From Flavobacteriales bacterium (GTDB lineage: Bacteria > Bacteroidota > Bacteroidia > Flavobacteriales > Flavobacteriaceae): a stretch of DNA of 36,014 bases. The translations under genes and the position numbers were made by a program. Shown one piece after another: positions 23,422 through 33,517 of the stretch (positions are counted from its first letter, which is position 1; every line of letters begins with the position of its first letter). Where the stretch lies: positions 4,806 to 40,819 of the forward strand of contig WTJC01000042.1 of NCBI GenBank assembly GCA_011525015.1, written 5' to 3'. The notes under the pieces are model-generated. The model saw only the letters and a list, made by a program, of their open reading frames with translations. It did not search any database and had not been told where the DNA came from.

Positions 23422-24279
23422 ATGAAAACTCTATTGAAATTAACGGTACTTCTTATTTCTCTAAGCGCTTGGAGTCAAGAAGTTGAAATCAAAGTTGAAC
23501 AACTCAGTCCATCTATTTATATGCTCGAAGGACGAGGAGGTAATATTGGTTTATTTGAATCCTCGGATTACCTGGTCATGATTGATTCTCAATTTGCCAA
23601 TATTAGTGAAGCTATCAAAGCGAAAATTGAAACAATCAGTGATAAACCTATAGCTTTTTTGATTAACACACATATGCATGGAGACCACACAGGAGGAAAT
23701 GCCAATTTTAAAAATCAAGGTGCACAAATCATTGCACATGAAAATGTGTATCTCAAATTAAAGGAGCAACAAAAAATAGAAGCCCTCCCCAAAATCGGGT
23801 ATGCCGAACAGATGAATTTGTATGAATTAGACGAGACTTTGCTCATCCTTCACGTCGATAACGCGCATACCGATGGAGATAGTGTTATTTATTTTGTCAA
23901 TCAAGACATACTGCACATGGGAGATACTTATTTTGCCAACAGATATCCCTATATCGATATCGCCAATGGCGGAAGCATAGATGGTTACCTAAAAGCGCAT
24001 CAAGATGTTCTTGCACTTATTACAGATGAGACTAAAATCATTCCTGGACACGGACAAATTTCTTCTAAAAAAGAGCTCGAAGCTTACACCGCGATTCTCG
24101 TTGAAATCAAAAATCGCATACAGGCTGAATTAGACAAAGGTAAATCTGAAGACGAAGTAGCAAGCGATCAGACCCTAACGGCGAAGTACGATAATCCTAT
24201 GGGGAATTTCTTTATTAATCCTGAACGTCTTAAAAGGAGTATCTACCAAAGTTTAGCGCAAAAAAAAACCAAGTCTTAA
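23422..24279 (+). CDS. Secreted metallo-beta-lactamase-fold hydrolase
   Basis: The 285-residue protein has a signal peptide (M-K-T-L-L-K-L-T-V-L-L-I-S-L ending near W-S-Q) and the MBL fold. Metal ligands are in N-T-H-M-H-G-D-H-T-G-G (about 91-101), H-T-D-G-D near 150 and P-G-H-G near 210. It should be a two-metal hydrolase in the periplasm. The family includes beta-lactamases of subclass B, quinoprotein-relay-like proteins and many of unknown substrate, so I do not call it a resistance gene. A bidirectional terminator covers its 3' end. Confidence 0.9.
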   Translation: MKTLLKLTVLLISLSAWSQEVEIKVEQLSPSIYMLEGRGGNIGLFESSDYLVMIDSQFANISEAIKAKIETISDKPIAFLINTHMHGDHTGGNANFKNQGAQIIAHENVYLKLKEQQKIEALPKIGYAEQMNLYELDETLLILHVDNAHTDGDSVIYFVNQDILHMGDTYFANRYPYIDIANGGSIDGYLKAHQDVLALITDETKIIPGHGQISSKKELEAYTAILVEIKNRIQAELDKGKSEDEVASDQTLTAKYDNPMGNFFINPERLKRSIYQSLAQKKTKS

Positions 24280-24291
24280 GGACTTGGTTTT
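24265..24291. terminator. Bidirectional terminator between the MBL-fold and tonB genes
   Basis: Perfect 11-base arms (AAAACCAAGTC and GACTTGGTTTT) enclose a 5-base loop, flanked by A-runs on the left and T-rich sequence on the right. The stem includes the MBL gene's stop codon and serves both convergent genes. Confidence 0.8.
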
Positions 24292-24295
24292 GATT

Positions 24296-25000
24296 TTATT
24301 GTAATCTAAACGTGATCGGAATACTGAACGGAACCTTTACTGGTCTTCCTCTCTGTTTTCCAGGAGTCATGTTTGGAAGCTTGTTGATAATTCTCAAAGC
24401 TTCAGCTTCTAAATTCTTGTCTGGACCTCTCATTCGAATTCCTCCGATACTTCCGTCTTTTTGGATGACAAACATCACATTCACTCTTCCTTGAACACCC
24501 ATTTCTTGTGCGATTTCTGGGTAACGGAAGTTTTTTCTAATGTGCTTTTGCATCATTTCTTGGAAGCATGCTTTTTTATTACTTGCACCCTCGCAACCTG
24601 GGAAAACGGGAACATCTTCAATAACAGCGAAAGGTACGGTAATGTCTTCGTCAATTTCTTCAACTTCAACGTCTTCTATTTCAATAACCTCTTCTTCTTG
24701 AGAAGTTTCTGTTGATTCGATTACAGTTTCTTCAACCTCTTCTTCATCTTCAACAACTTCAATTACTTCAGGAGCTGCTGGAGGTGGTGGAGGTGGTGGA
24801 GTCTTGATTTGTTCGGTCATCGGCACTTCTTCATCTAATTGATCTTCTACATTTAAAGCGATGTCGTAATCATTCGTCTTATCGTATTTTTTGTATTCTA
24901 AAGCTCTCCAAACAACAAGCATTACAACAGCCAAACCTATCACAAAATAAAAGCCGCTGTTTTGATTGATGTCTGCTTTCGGATTCTTTTTCAGTTCCAT
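24296..25000 (-). CDS. tonB: Energy transducer TonB
   Basis: The 234-residue protein has a single N-terminal helix (about 16-34), a run of seven prolines (67-73), and a very acidic periplasmic linker (about 78-122, mostly E, D, V and I). The C-terminal TonB domain (about 150-234) has Y-P-E-I-A-Q-E-M-G-V-Q-G-R-V and ends P-F-S-I-P-I-T-F-R-L-Q. The segment V-P-V-F-P-G-C-E-G just before it is typical of Bacteroidota TonB. It transmits proton-motive force from ExbB/ExbD to outer membrane transporters. The acidic rather than Lys/Pro linker is notable but common in this phylum. ExbB/D are not in the window. Confidence 0.93.
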   Translation of the reverse strand: MELKKNPKADINQNSGFYFVIGLAVVMLVVWRALEYKKYDKTNDYDIALNVEDQLDEEVPMTEQIKTPPPPPPPAAPEVIEVVEDEEEVEETVIESTETSQEEEVIEIEDVEVEEIDEDITVPFAVIEDVPVFPGCEGASNKKACFQEMMQKHIRKNFRYPEIAQEMGVQGRVNVMFVIQKDGSIGGIRMRGPDKNLEAEALRIINKLPNMTPGKQRGRPVKVPFSIPITFRLQ

Positions 25001-25061
25001 AATAGTCTATTTGATAAACGCTAATTTAATTATTAATTCTAAAAGTGCTATAAATATTTGA

Positions 25062-25460
25062 CTAATTTAAATGTCTATAGTACCAAGTTGTGTATTTCAA
25101 AAACAATACCGCAATTAAAGTACCTGATAAATTCGCCAAAATATCTAAAAATTCAGCTTGTCTTGAAGTTGTGAATTCCTGTTGTAAGTATTCAATTAAT
25201 AAGCCGTATGAGGCCGCAATTAAAACTGCAAGAAGGAGTTGTTTTACTCCTAATTTCAAACCCCTATACTCCACAAAACCAAGGGATAACAAAAAAGTAA
25301 AGCCAAAATAAAACAGGGCGTGAACGACTTTATCGAAGCCCACAAACAATTCGGTTGAAGGCAGGTCACTTTCCAATTGCGCCAAACTCAAAGTGGTTAT
25401 TCCAACAACCCAAAAAACAAAAGCTATTCTAAACTTAAACTTTAGAATTTTATCCACCAA
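25062..25460 (-). CDS. VanZ-family membrane protein
   Basis: The 132-residue protein has four hydrophobic helices and the VanZ-like pattern: [14 protein letters not shown] in the second helix region, Y-G-L-L-I-E-Y-L-Q near 85-93 and [11 protein letters not shown] near 100-110. In Bacteroidota this kind of gene often follows gcvH. Here it overlaps the end of gcvH by 11 bases, so it is translated from the same message. The biochemical role is unknown; a link to teicoplanin resistance should not be assumed. Confidence 0.85.
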   Translation of the reverse strand: MVDKILKFKFRIAFVFWVVGITTLSLAQLESDLPSTELFVGFDKVVHALFYFGFTFLLSLGFVEYRGLKLGVKQLLLAVLIAASYGLLIEYLQQEFTTSRQAEFLDILANLSGTLIAVLFLKYTTWYYRHLN

Positions 25461-25830
25461 TTAAGGTTTTGTATGCTGCTGCGTCCAATAAGTCAGTGAT
25501 TTCTTCTAAATCTGAAAGTTGAACCTTGACCATCCAACCTTCTCCGTAGGGATCTGAATTGACGAGTTCAGGCTCGTCATCTAATTTTTCATTGAATTCC
25601 ATGACGGTTCCACTTAGGGGCATAAAAAGGTCAGAAACCGTCTTTACTGCCTCGACTGTTCCAAAAACCTCATCTTTGGTGACGTCTTCATCAATAGTCT
25701 CTACCTCTACGTATACGATATCGCCTAATTCTCCTTGAGCAAAGTCAGTAATGCCAACAATTGCAGTCTCACCTTCTACACGAATCCACTCGTGGTCTTT
25801 GGTGTATTTTAAATCTTCAGGTATGTTCAT
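25450..25830 (-). CDS. gcvH: Glycine cleavage system H protein
   Basis: The 126-residue lipoyl-carrier protein starts [15 protein letters not shown]. The lipoylated lysine lies in [12 protein letters not shown] (Lys63), followed by a P-L-S-G turn. It shuttles the aminomethyl group among the P, T and L proteins of glycine cleavage; those genes are not in the window. The promoter just upstream matches the consensus well. VanZ overlaps its 3' end. Confidence 0.96.
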   Translation of the reverse strand: MNIPEDLKYTKDHEWIRVEGETAIVGITDFAQGELGDIVYVEVETIDEDVTKDEVFGTVEAVKTVSDLFMPLSGTVMEFNEKLDDEPELVNSDPYGEGWMVKVQLSDLEEITDLLDAAAYKTLIGG

Positions 25831-25852
25831 TCAGTTCACAATTTAGTTTTCT

Positions 25853-25883
25853 CAAATTTAAGCGAAAAGCAAACCATCTCAAA
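25853..25883 (-). promoter_or_regulatory. Promoter of gcvH-VanZ
   Basis: On the minus strand, TTTG (25883-25880), 19 bases, then TAAATTTG (25860-25853). Both boxes and the spacing match the Bacteroidota consensus exactly. The predicted start of transcription is about 10-20 bases before the ATG at 25830. It lies in the gap after sprA. Confidence 0.6.
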
Positions 25884-25895
25884 GCAGCTTTATCA

Positions 25896-28800
25896 TCATT
25901 CTCCAAAATTATAGCGCAGTGAAAAACCAGTGTTTATGGTTTGCTGAGGAAAGGCCGTTGACACCTTGAATTTAGAGAAGTTTTGATCGTAGAAAAAGAG
26001 GGCATTGATGTTTTTTGTCAGGGCATAATCTGCACTGATTCGAGTCGAAAACAAGCGTTGACCAGAGGTTATTTGTCTATTGTCGGATGTAATACTTCTC
26101 AAGATTGTGATGTTGTCTCGAATAGAAACATCTGCCTTGATGTTAAGATCTCCTTGAAATACTCGCCTGCTCTCTCCGACCATTGAGCTGAATTGTAAAT
26201 CTTTTAAACGGTATCCCAAACCTAAAGTCAATTCAGTACCACTGATTTGGGTGAGTAAATTATTATCAAAACTCAACGAATAAGCGCGATCTTTTTTGAC
26301 TTCGGCTAATACGCTCAGGCTATTTTTCATTTCAAAATCGACCCGAATCAAGGGGTTGAATTGATCGTTTAAGACCACATTATTCATAATCAATTCAGGC
26401 TTGATGTCTTGGTTTTCTATATTGTAAAGGCCGTCATTTCGGGATAAATTAGTCTGAAATGAATTGATACTAAAGGCAGATCTATAGGCATGTGTTAGGC
26501 TGAAACGTTGGAATCTCTCTTTGAACCAGTCAGAGTTCATAAGGCCCGTATACTTCAAAGTCCAATTGGGGATGGGCAAAGATTTGAAAGTACTCAGATC
26601 CGAACTTTGAGTATCCGCTCCCGTATAGGTTGTAAAAAAGGAATGAAATAAAACGTCTTGACTCGTTTTGCCATATCGGTTGGGGAAACCATCTTCATCT
26701 CGTTCAAAAGTGCCATCCGATAAATTAGCAGCCAATCGGTTTGCTATAGCCAGCCTGTTCTCTTTGAATTGTTGAAACAGGGCAGAATCTTCTGCCGTAT
26801 TAGACTCGCTAAAGGCCGTTCTTATCATACTGCTTGTAATGCTAAAATTACCGTTTTCATTACCCAGAAGATTTACATAACTAAAGGTCCCATCATCAGC
26901 GGTATCTATTTGAAAGCGCTCAGCATAGCTCGAATTGTATCTGCGATCTGCAGCCAAATCAATGGTTAATGATCGACTGGGCTGAATGGTTGCCGCCAGT
27001 GTGGCTTGCGTATTTGTATTGTCTAAATACTGTGCGTTGAATTCCTGAAAAGTAGTTAAGTAGCCGTTTCGCGCAGCCTCAAAACGAACGTCTTGCTGAG
27101 ATCCAAACACAAAACCTAAGCTCGGCTCTACTGTTCCCCACAACCCTATAGATTGGGTATATCCAGGAATGTATTTTCCTTTGTTTTCGGTAAAGCTAAT
27201 CGAAGCTCTTTTGAGTGCGGTAAGTGCATCTTTAAAGGTTTTTCCAATGCCTTTTTTGCCCACCCTGTTCAACCCAAGGAATTGGTACAGCCCTTGAAAA
27301 TTAGCATTGACCACAAGCGATTGAGTGTTGGCATTCTGTACACTGTTGATTTCACTTCCTGCGAACTGTCGAAGTGCTTCTCCACCTCTTTGCCAGTCAA
27401 AATTACTGGTGTAGGTATACTGGGCACTCATAAACTTCAAGAAGGGGATTTTGTCAAAAGGTAATTGATAATTCAATTGCATTTGTTGACTGTAACGATT
27501 GGGCTCACCTAAATCAAAAAATCCATCCCAAATCTGAGCATCTTCATTTATTTCTTCTGAGCTTATCGCATCATCTGTCTTAAAATAATTTCTGACAATA
27601 CTGTTTTGATTTGCGCTGAAATTTACCTTGAGTGATTTGGCGATATTGTAGTTTAAACTGTACTGCCAGTTGAATTGATAATTTCGTTGCTGCAATAATG
27701 GAAGCGCTAAGGCATCTACCCCAGGCTCTAATACTTGTCTATAGCGCTGTTGATTAAAACTTCTAATCCAGTTGCTTCTGAAACTCACCGAAGAGGGCAG
27801 TAAGTTTAGATTTACTTCTTTTAACCACTTCCAGTACTCACTTTTCAAAATGGAATCTTTTTTGGCCAATGGTGCTATGGTGATTGGCTTGAAACTATGG
27901 CTATACGAAACAGAAGCATTTACGTTTTGATCGATCAGGTCTTCTATTTCGAAATCCCTGTGATTGGTTTTACTGTGCGCAAAATTGAACGTAAAGTTTT
28001 CAATGTCGAAGAAATTTGCTTTGGCCTCTGCACCTCTTTCTTTGCGCAAACCATTTAAAGAAACCGTGCGATTCAAGGTGTAATCTTCAGCCTGTTTTCG
28101 AATCTGTTCAGCCTCGTCTGCATTGGCAGCAGCAGCAATACGATCTGAAAGTTTTAAATCTTCGTATACCGGATCGAATTCTGGAGTGACTAAACTTTTC
28201 GAAAATCCGTAATTGAGCGGAATTCTAACATTCCACTTTGACGGTAATAGCTTTCCGGCATCCAGTGAACTGACCACATCGTATCGATTCATGTCAGCTC
28301 TTGCTCTTTGATTTGGCGCTTGATTAATTCCGCCAAACCCTGAGGTAGATGTATTCCAGCTTGCTGATACATTGGCAAGGTCAGCCATATTCGCATCCAT
28401 AGCGGCGATTGCAGCCCAACCACCGTCGTTGTCAAAACCAGCCAATCGCAATTCATTGAACCAAACCTCAGCTCTCGCGTACTGATCATCTTGATTTAAG
28501 ACGCCTATCATAAGTGCTCTTATACTCCCTAATGACGGATTTCCACGAATTCCAATTCTCATGGTTCCCAGTGTTCGACTTTGGTTTGGATTGACTTCAA
28601 TCCACTCCCCGTCAATATTTTCAAAATACCTCAGCTCATTTAAGGTTTGATTGGCTATGGCCTGAGATTTAATGCGTTTTAAATCATCAAAATTGATGTC
28701 TAAATCATTCTCGTTGGGCCAAATCTCTTCAGCAGTAACACTGCTGTAATCAGAAAATTTTAAGGGCAGTTCAACCTGATAATAATTTTCGACAAAATCT

Positions 28801-31800
28801 GTACCCAAGCGCACAAAACTCACAATAGGCAAATCCTCAGGCAAATAATCGTTTTCAAAAATAGACTCCGCATGCATAAACATCTTTAAACGTTTGTATT
28901 GGCGTAAATCCAGATTGACATTCTTAAACACACCTCTGGCATCTCCAGGTTCCAACTGTTCTACTCTAAACGACAAGGATTGTTCATTTTGGCGTATGAT
29001 GGTGTTATTGGTGTTGATCTGCTCTCGAACTACACCTGGAGGTAAGGTATATGGAATAGGAGTTCTATTGGCATTTTCTTCAACATTAACCGTATTTACA
29101 TCGACTAAGGTGCCATCATCTTGATAATTGGCATCGACCAAAGGCTGCAAACTACGCGTGTAATTTCTCCAATCGCCTCGAACCAAATCTAATGTCGCAA
29201 AACGCAAGACAGTAGTTGAACTAAACCCTGTTAAATACATGCGCAAGAAGCTCATCGACCTAAAGTCGGTAATTCCCCCTACAGATGAATCAAATTCAGA
29301 GAGCGGAATTTTATATTGAATCCAACGACGATTGAGTTGCTGTCCGTTGGGTAATAATTGTGTCTCACCTGCCCTAATATCTGTGACAAATCTGTCGTTT
29401 ATAGTAGTGTTCGGACCTATAGGAATGCGGTACTCAAAATACGCGTTAACAGTATTCATGGTTAAATCTCGATCTACATCTTCGACGTCAGGCAAGGTTG
29501 TTGATCCCCGATCTGTATTCGAAACTGCAGTGGGGGCATTTCCCTGTGGATTATTGAAGTTATAATAGCGATTCAAAATACCTCCGTCTCTGTTGAGATA
29601 GTATTCATAATTGTCTAATGCCGGATCTTCTCCTGCATTAGAAGTATATATGCTAGACTCTGAGGCATCTCCTAAACCGTCATATCCCAAATCTTGTAAC
29701 AGTCTGTTTCCGTCATCGGCATCGAAGGCGTATACCAAAGATTGTTTGTTGGGCACCACACCCCAGCTACTTGCTATACTGTTGTTTGCCACATCAGCAA
29801 CTGCCAGACCGTTTTCGTATTGTTTTTGACCATCCTTCAAAATGTCTTCAGAAATATTTCCAAGATTAAAGACCAGCTCTCCCGGAGTTTGGGTGATTCC
29901 GTCCACATAAGGATCTAAAAGCCAAAATTGAATGTATTCTATATTGGCCTGTTCAAAATTTGTGGTGTTTAAAGCCTTGGTAATACCGCCCCATTTATCA
30001 TCATCGCTGCGCTGCTCAAAATTCGGATCGTTGTTGTACGGACCTTTTTCTTCAGGGTAGTACACCAAATCCAAGGTGCTCTGCACCGTTGTTTGTCCTT
30101 GAGCAATATCAATTTGAGGGAATATCTCGTCGATAAAAATACGCCTGGTCTCATTTGTTGAAATATCGTCTAGATTTAAAGATGAGGGGCGTTGTGAGGT
30201 GTAAAAAATAGGATCGATAGAATACCAAGCCAATTTTGCCCGACCGTATCCGTTTCGTAGATTGTTGGGATCTGTGGGCCCTGAACCTTCTAAACCGTCT
30301 TGAAAATAGGCCAAAGGTGCTGATGACATAGACCAAGACTGTGCTCCCTTGATATCTAAGAATGCTTGAGCTCCTTCAAAATCATCGATATAAGAAGTGG
30401 TCTCTCCATTAAAATCAGCAATTCGAGGTGCATTGGGTCTCAACGCGGCAAATTCTGCTCGAAGTGAAACTTTAGAAGGAACCTCGGTTTCAACATTTGG
30501 AAATAAATTGGCAATTCGAGTTAAAATCGGAAGTTCAGTACTAAACTGACCGTTGAATCCGTAAACCGTATTGTTGACCGGCTCCACACCGAAATTTGCT
30601 TTTTGCGTTAAAGGACGTTCACTTAGATTCAACCAAGTCGCCCCAATTCGAAGCTTGTCACTAAACACATGATCTACATTGATACCGCTAAATCGTCTGG
30701 TCTGCTGTCCGAATACCGCATTGTCTTCAACACTAATTTGTATGGGTAAATTGCTGTTTTGAATGCTCTGATCTAATATTTGAACAGTACTCGCCTGATA
30801 ATCTACCGTGTAGTCAATACCCTCCTGTAGAATTCGACTTCCGGCAGTAACTCGAACCGAACCTCTTGCCACGTTAAAGGCACCTATTGGGATTCCAGAA
30901 GAGCCCGCTTGGCTTTTGTAACTTCCCTTGATTCGAAATCTATTCTTTTCTGCGTTTTGCAAAGAAGCCGCCTTGGTTTTTGCATAGAGGTCTCTAAAGA
31001 CGAATTTGTCTTGATTAGGATTATAGGATTGTGCGTTTTCATCTTCATAATTTTCCTCTTCCTGCGCTCGTAATGATTCAAATAGAAAAGAACCAAAAGG
31101 CTCTACTTTGGTAAAGAGAATCAATCCATTTTCTGAGTCAATGGTCACGCCTTCTAGGTAATCGAAAAAGCCATCTCCCTTTTCTTGTAAATCGCGGTAA
31201 ATATTGAGGCGGTCAAAGTTGAAAATATTGAGTAAGCTTCGATCCGTAAATGCGCTTGGCCAAAAACTACTTCCCTCTGCAGGGGTGATGTAATTTCGCG
31301 GACTTGGATCGTTGTAAAAAATTTGAACTTTGAAATCTTCTTGGGTTAAACCGAAGGCTCCAGTCGCATAAATGTTTTTCATCATCAAATCCCAAATAGG
31401 ATCATTGACATTGGTAATATTACTCTTGAGCATCTTTACCACTATATTTTGGTTGTCTGAAGGGTTTAAATCACCCGTTGGTATGGATGCAGTTCCATTA
31501 GCAAATTCTCCAACCTGATACACTTCGCCGTTATAGGTGTATTGGTAAGCGACACCCAATACCTCATCATTGCTGAGTTTTTGACGCAGAGAAATATAAC
31601 CCAATTGCTCGTTTAGCTGGTAATCTCGGCCAATTTCAAGCTTTCGAGCATTCTCTAAATAACTGTAATCAAAGCCTTGGTTTATGTTGTATGAAGGAAT
31701 ATTAAACCCCTCTTCGACAGTAGCTATTGATCGAATGGCACTAGTCAAATAAGTCGGAGCACCATTGTTTTCAGGATTGAATTTGTTAGCCTTGTTTTGC

Positions 31801-32927
31801 GGTAATCCCACCGCGGATTGTGGATTCAAAAAATCGGTCAAATCAGGTCGTAAACGTCCTATTCTGGTATCTTCAATATTAGGTTCACCCAAATCTTGAA
31901 TGGCTACAATATTTCTAATATTTTGAGTTTGTTGGCTTCTGTTGGTGACCCAAACCTCAAGTCGTGTAATTTGAATTTGAGAATTGATGAAAGGATAGTT
32001 TTCTAATGCCCTATCGTACTGATTTCTGAAATATTGAGCTAAAAAGAAATGTCGGTCTTCATCGTAATCAATGGGGCTCAATTCAAATTCGTTTACTGCT
32101 GCTCCCCCTTGTACTTGGATGGAATTGTTCTGTGATTGCTGCTCAGAAAAGACTGCCGTGACAGTGGTCTTACCAAACTGCAACTGCGTTTTTACCCCAA
32201 ATAAACGTTCTGCTCCCTGTATAAGCGAGGTAGCCAGAGGCATATTGACATTTCCAATTTCGATACTTTGAATGATGTCGTCTTCTGTTGGAGTATAATC
32301 CAATTTAAAGATATTCTGAAAATCGAAACTGGCCTCTGTATCATAGTTGGCATTGATTTGAAGTCGCTCTCCTATTTTTCCATTTATACCGACTCCTATT
32401 CTCTGGTCAAAATCAAAGGAGGTATTGGTACGATTTCGAGGTGAAAGTGAAGGATTATCGTTTTTTTGCCACAAGACACCTAAGTCGACAGCAATCGATC
32501 CACTCGGGATAATTTCAATTTCATTTCCGCCAAATACCGTCTCAAAAAAGTCATTGTTGATATAGAATTCCGGGAGTAAGTTTCTCTGGTTATCTTGGGA
32601 TCCGCTCGTTCGACCATCGACAGCCTCAGTTTTAGTTTTAAAATAAGACTTGATCTGTGATTTTTTAACCCATTCGAAATACTGAGCCGGACTTAAGATT
32701 TTTGGAAAACCGATGGTGTTAGCCCCGAGATACGATCTGAGAATATACTGATTTGACAAGGCGTCATAGGTGTATTTCGACTGCAGACCATCATAGGTGA
32801 GTGCAGGTAATTTTCCCATTGAAGGGCCTGTAGGGATAGAATCAGATGCAGTCTGCTGTTGTGCTGAGCTCAAAGAAACTCCAAACAAAAACAAGACGAC
32901 TACATTTTTTTTGATTCTTTGAAGCAT
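25896..32927 (-). CDS. sprA: Type IX secretion outer membrane translocon SprA/Sov
   Basis: The 2343-residue protein has a signal peptide (M-L-Q-R-I-K-K-N-V-V-V-L-F-L-F ... S-S-A-Q-Q) and the length of known SprA proteins (about 2400). SprA forms the giant outer membrane barrel through which type IX cargo and gliding adhesins pass. The sequence has repeated alternating barrel strands rich in aromatic residues and N, with landmarks such as L-G-A-N-T-I-G-F-P and G-I-G-I-N-G-K-I-G-E-R-L in the N-terminal region. The last strands end in S-L-R-Y-N-F-G-E. It starts 5 bases after ruvA and is preceded by malic enzyme and followed by gcvH. No frameshift is seen in 7 kb. Confidence 0.96.
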   Translation of the reverse strand: MLQRIKKNVVVLFLFGVSLSSAQQQTASDSIPTGPSMGKLPALTYDGLQSKYTYDALSNQYILRSYLGANTIGFPKILSPAQYFEWVKKSQIKSYFKTKTEAVDGRTSGSQDNQRNLLPEFYINNDFFETVFGGNEIEIIPSGSIAVDLGVLWQKNDNPSLSPRNRTNTSFDFDQRIGVGINGKIGERLQINANYDTEASFDFQNIFKLDYTPTEDDIIQSIEIGNVNMPLATSLIQGAERLFGVKTQLQFGKTTVTAVFSEQQSQNNSIQVQGGAAVNEFELSPIDYDEDRHFFLAQYFRNQYDRALENYPFINSQIQITRLEVWVTNRSQQTQNIRNIVAIQDLGEPNIEDTRIGRLRPDLTDFLNPQSAVGLPQNKANKFNPENNGAPTYLTSAIRSIATVEEGFNIPSYNINQGFDYSYLENARKLEIGRDYQLNEQLGYISLRQKLSNDEVLGVAYQYTYNGEVYQVGEFANGTASIPTGDLNPSDNQNIVVKMLKSNITNVNDPIWDLMMKNIYATGAFGLTQEDFKVQIFYNDPSPRNYITPAEGSSFWPSAFTDRSLLNIFNFDRLNIYRDLQEKGDGFFDYLEGVTIDSENGLILFTKVEPFGSFLFESLRAQEEENYEDENAQSYNPNQDKFVFRDLYAKTKAASLQNAEKNRFRIKGSYKSQAGSSGIPIGAFNVARGSVRVTAGSRILQEGIDYTVDYQASTVQILDQSIQNSNLPIQISVEDNAVFGQQTRRFSGINVDHVFSDKLRIGATWLNLSERPLTQKANFGVEPVNNTVYGFNGQFSTELPILTRIANLFPNVETEVPSKVSLRAEFAALRPNAPRIADFNGETTSYIDDFEGAQAFLDIKGAQSWSMSSAPLAYFQDGLEGSGPTDPNNLRNGYGRAKLAWYSIDPIFYTSQRPSSLNLDDISTNETRRIFIDEIFPQIDIAQGQTTVQSTLDLVYYPEEKGPYNNDPNFEQRSDDDKWGGITKALNTTNFEQANIEYIQFWLLDPYVDGITQTPGELVFNLGNISEDILKDGQKQYENGLAVADVANNSIASSWGVVPNKQSLVYAFDADDGNRLLQDLGYDGLGDASESSIYTSNAGEDPALDNYEYYLNRDGGILNRYYNFNNPQGNAPTAVSNTDRGSTTLPDVEDVDRDLTMNTVNAYFEYRIPIGPNTTINDRFVTDIRAGETQLLPNGQQLNRRWIQYKIPLSEFDSSVGGITDFRSMSFLRMYLTGFSSTTVLRFATLDLVRGDWRNYTRSLQPLVDANYQDDGTLVDVNTVNVEENANRTPIPYTLPPGVVREQINTNNTIIRQNEQSLSFRVEQLEPGDARGVFKNVNLDLRQYKRLKMFMHAESIFENDYLPEDLPIVSFVRLGTDFVENYYQVELPLKFSDYSSVTAEEIWPNENDLDINFDDLKRIKSQAIANQTLNELRYFENIDGEWIEVNPNQSRTLGTMRIGIRGNPSLGSIRALMIGVLNQDDQYARAEVWFNELRLAGFDNDGGWAAIAAMDANMADLANVSASWNTSTSGFGGINQAPNQRARADMNRYDVVSSLDAGKLLPSKWNVRIPLNYGFSKSLVTPEFDPVYEDLKLSDRIAAAANADEAEQIRKQAEDYTLNRTVSLNGLRKERGAEAKANFFDIENFTFNFAHSKTNHRDFEIEDLIDQNVNASVSYSHSFKPITIAPLAKKDSILKSEYWKWLKEVNLNLLPSSVSFRSNWIRSFNQQRYRQVLEPGVDALALPLLQQRNYQFNWQYSLNYNIAKSLKVNFSANQNSIVRNYFKTDDAISSEEINEDAQIWDGFFDLGEPNRYSQQMQLNYQLPFDKIPFLKFMSAQYTYTSNFDWQRGGEALRQFAGSEINSVQNANTQSLVVNANFQGLYQFLGLNRVGKKGIGKTFKDALTALKRASISFTENKGKYIPGYTQSIGLWGTVEPSLGFVFGSQQDVRFEAARNGYLTTFQEFNAQYLDNTNTQATLAATIQPSRSLTIDLAADRRYNSSYAERFQIDTADDGTFSYVNLLGNENGNFSITSSMIRTAFSESNTAEDSALFQQFKENRLAIANRLAANLSDGTFERDEDGFPNRYGKTSQDVLFHSFFTTYTGADTQSSDLSTFKSLPIPNWTLKYTGLMNSDWFKERFQRFSLTHAYRSAFSINSFQTNLSRNDGLYNIENQDIKPELIMNNVVLNDQFNPLIRVDFEMKNSLSVLAEVKKDRAYSLSFDNNLLTQISGTELTLGLGYRLKDLQFSSMVGESRRVFQGDLNIKADVSIRDNITILRSITSDNRQITSGQRLFSTRISADYALTKNINALFFYDQNFSKFKVSTAFPQQTINTGFSLRYNFGE

Positions 32928-32932
32928 AGACC

Positions 32933-33517
32933 CTAAAGACGATTTAAAGCTTGTTTTATCAATTGCTCAACAGACATTTCGGCGTCTGTCTTTAGCAAGG
33001 AATCGATGATTTTTTCTGAAGATTTTTTGTTGTAACCTAAAACTTCTAAGGCCGCAATGGCCTCGTCTTTTTGCTGCAGTGCAGCACCTATACCCACGAA
33101 GTTTTCGCTGATTTCTACCTTGCTGATTTTATCTTTTAAATCAATAATTACACGCTGGGCTGTTTTTAATCCAATTCCTTTTACACTTTGAATTTTCTTT
33201 ACATCCTCTTGAGCAATGGCTGTTCCTATCTCATCTGGATTTAACGAAGACAACATAGTTCGAGCAGTTGAGGCTCCTATTCCATTTACGCTGATCAAAA
33301 GTTTAAAGATTTCTCGTTCGCCAGTATCAAAAAAACCATATAAGGTATGGCTGTCTTCTTTAATTTGAAGATAGGTGTGAATTTGAACCGATTCTTCATT
33401 GGGAATTAATCCATAGGTGTGTAATGATATGTCTACGTGATACCCTACTCCATTGCATTCCACAATGACATGTGTGGGATTCTTTTCGATCAATCTTCCT
33501 CTTAAGAATGTAATCAT
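32933..33517 (-). CDS. ruvA: Holliday junction branch migration protein RuvA
   Basis: The 194-residue protein has the N-terminal OB-fold (M-I-T-F-L-R-G-R-L), two helix-hairpin-helix motifs (L-I-S-V-N-G-I-G-A-S-T-A near 74-85 and I-Q-S-V-K-G-I-G-L-K-T-A near 109-120) and a C-terminal domain that contacts RuvB. It binds four-way junctions and targets the RuvB motor. It overlaps the malic enzyme stop by 4 bases and precedes sprA by 5. Confidence 0.96.
   Translation of the reverse strand: MITFLRGRLIEKNPTHVIVECNGVGYHVDISLHTYGLIPNEESVQIHTYLQIKEDSHTLYGFFDTGEREIFKLLISVNGIGASTARTMLSSLNPDEIGTAIAQEDVKKIQSVKGIGLKTAQRVIIDLKDKISKVEISENFVGIGAALQQKDEAIAALEVLGYNKKSSEKIIDSLLKTDAEMSVEQLIKQALNRL

Noticed and set aside
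23422-24279. Calling the MBL-fold enzyme a beta-lactamase resistance gene
   Set aside because: The metal motif is shared by many unrelated hydrolases, and nothing else in the sequence points to beta-lactams.
25062-25460. Calling the VanZ-family gene a glycopeptide resistance gene
   Set aside because: It is a widespread membrane family, here tied to gcvH; no other van genes are present.
25896-32927. Several short plus-strand and alternative-frame reading frames inside sprA
   Set aside because: All are shadows of the 7-kb coding frame, with no start context or domain of their own.
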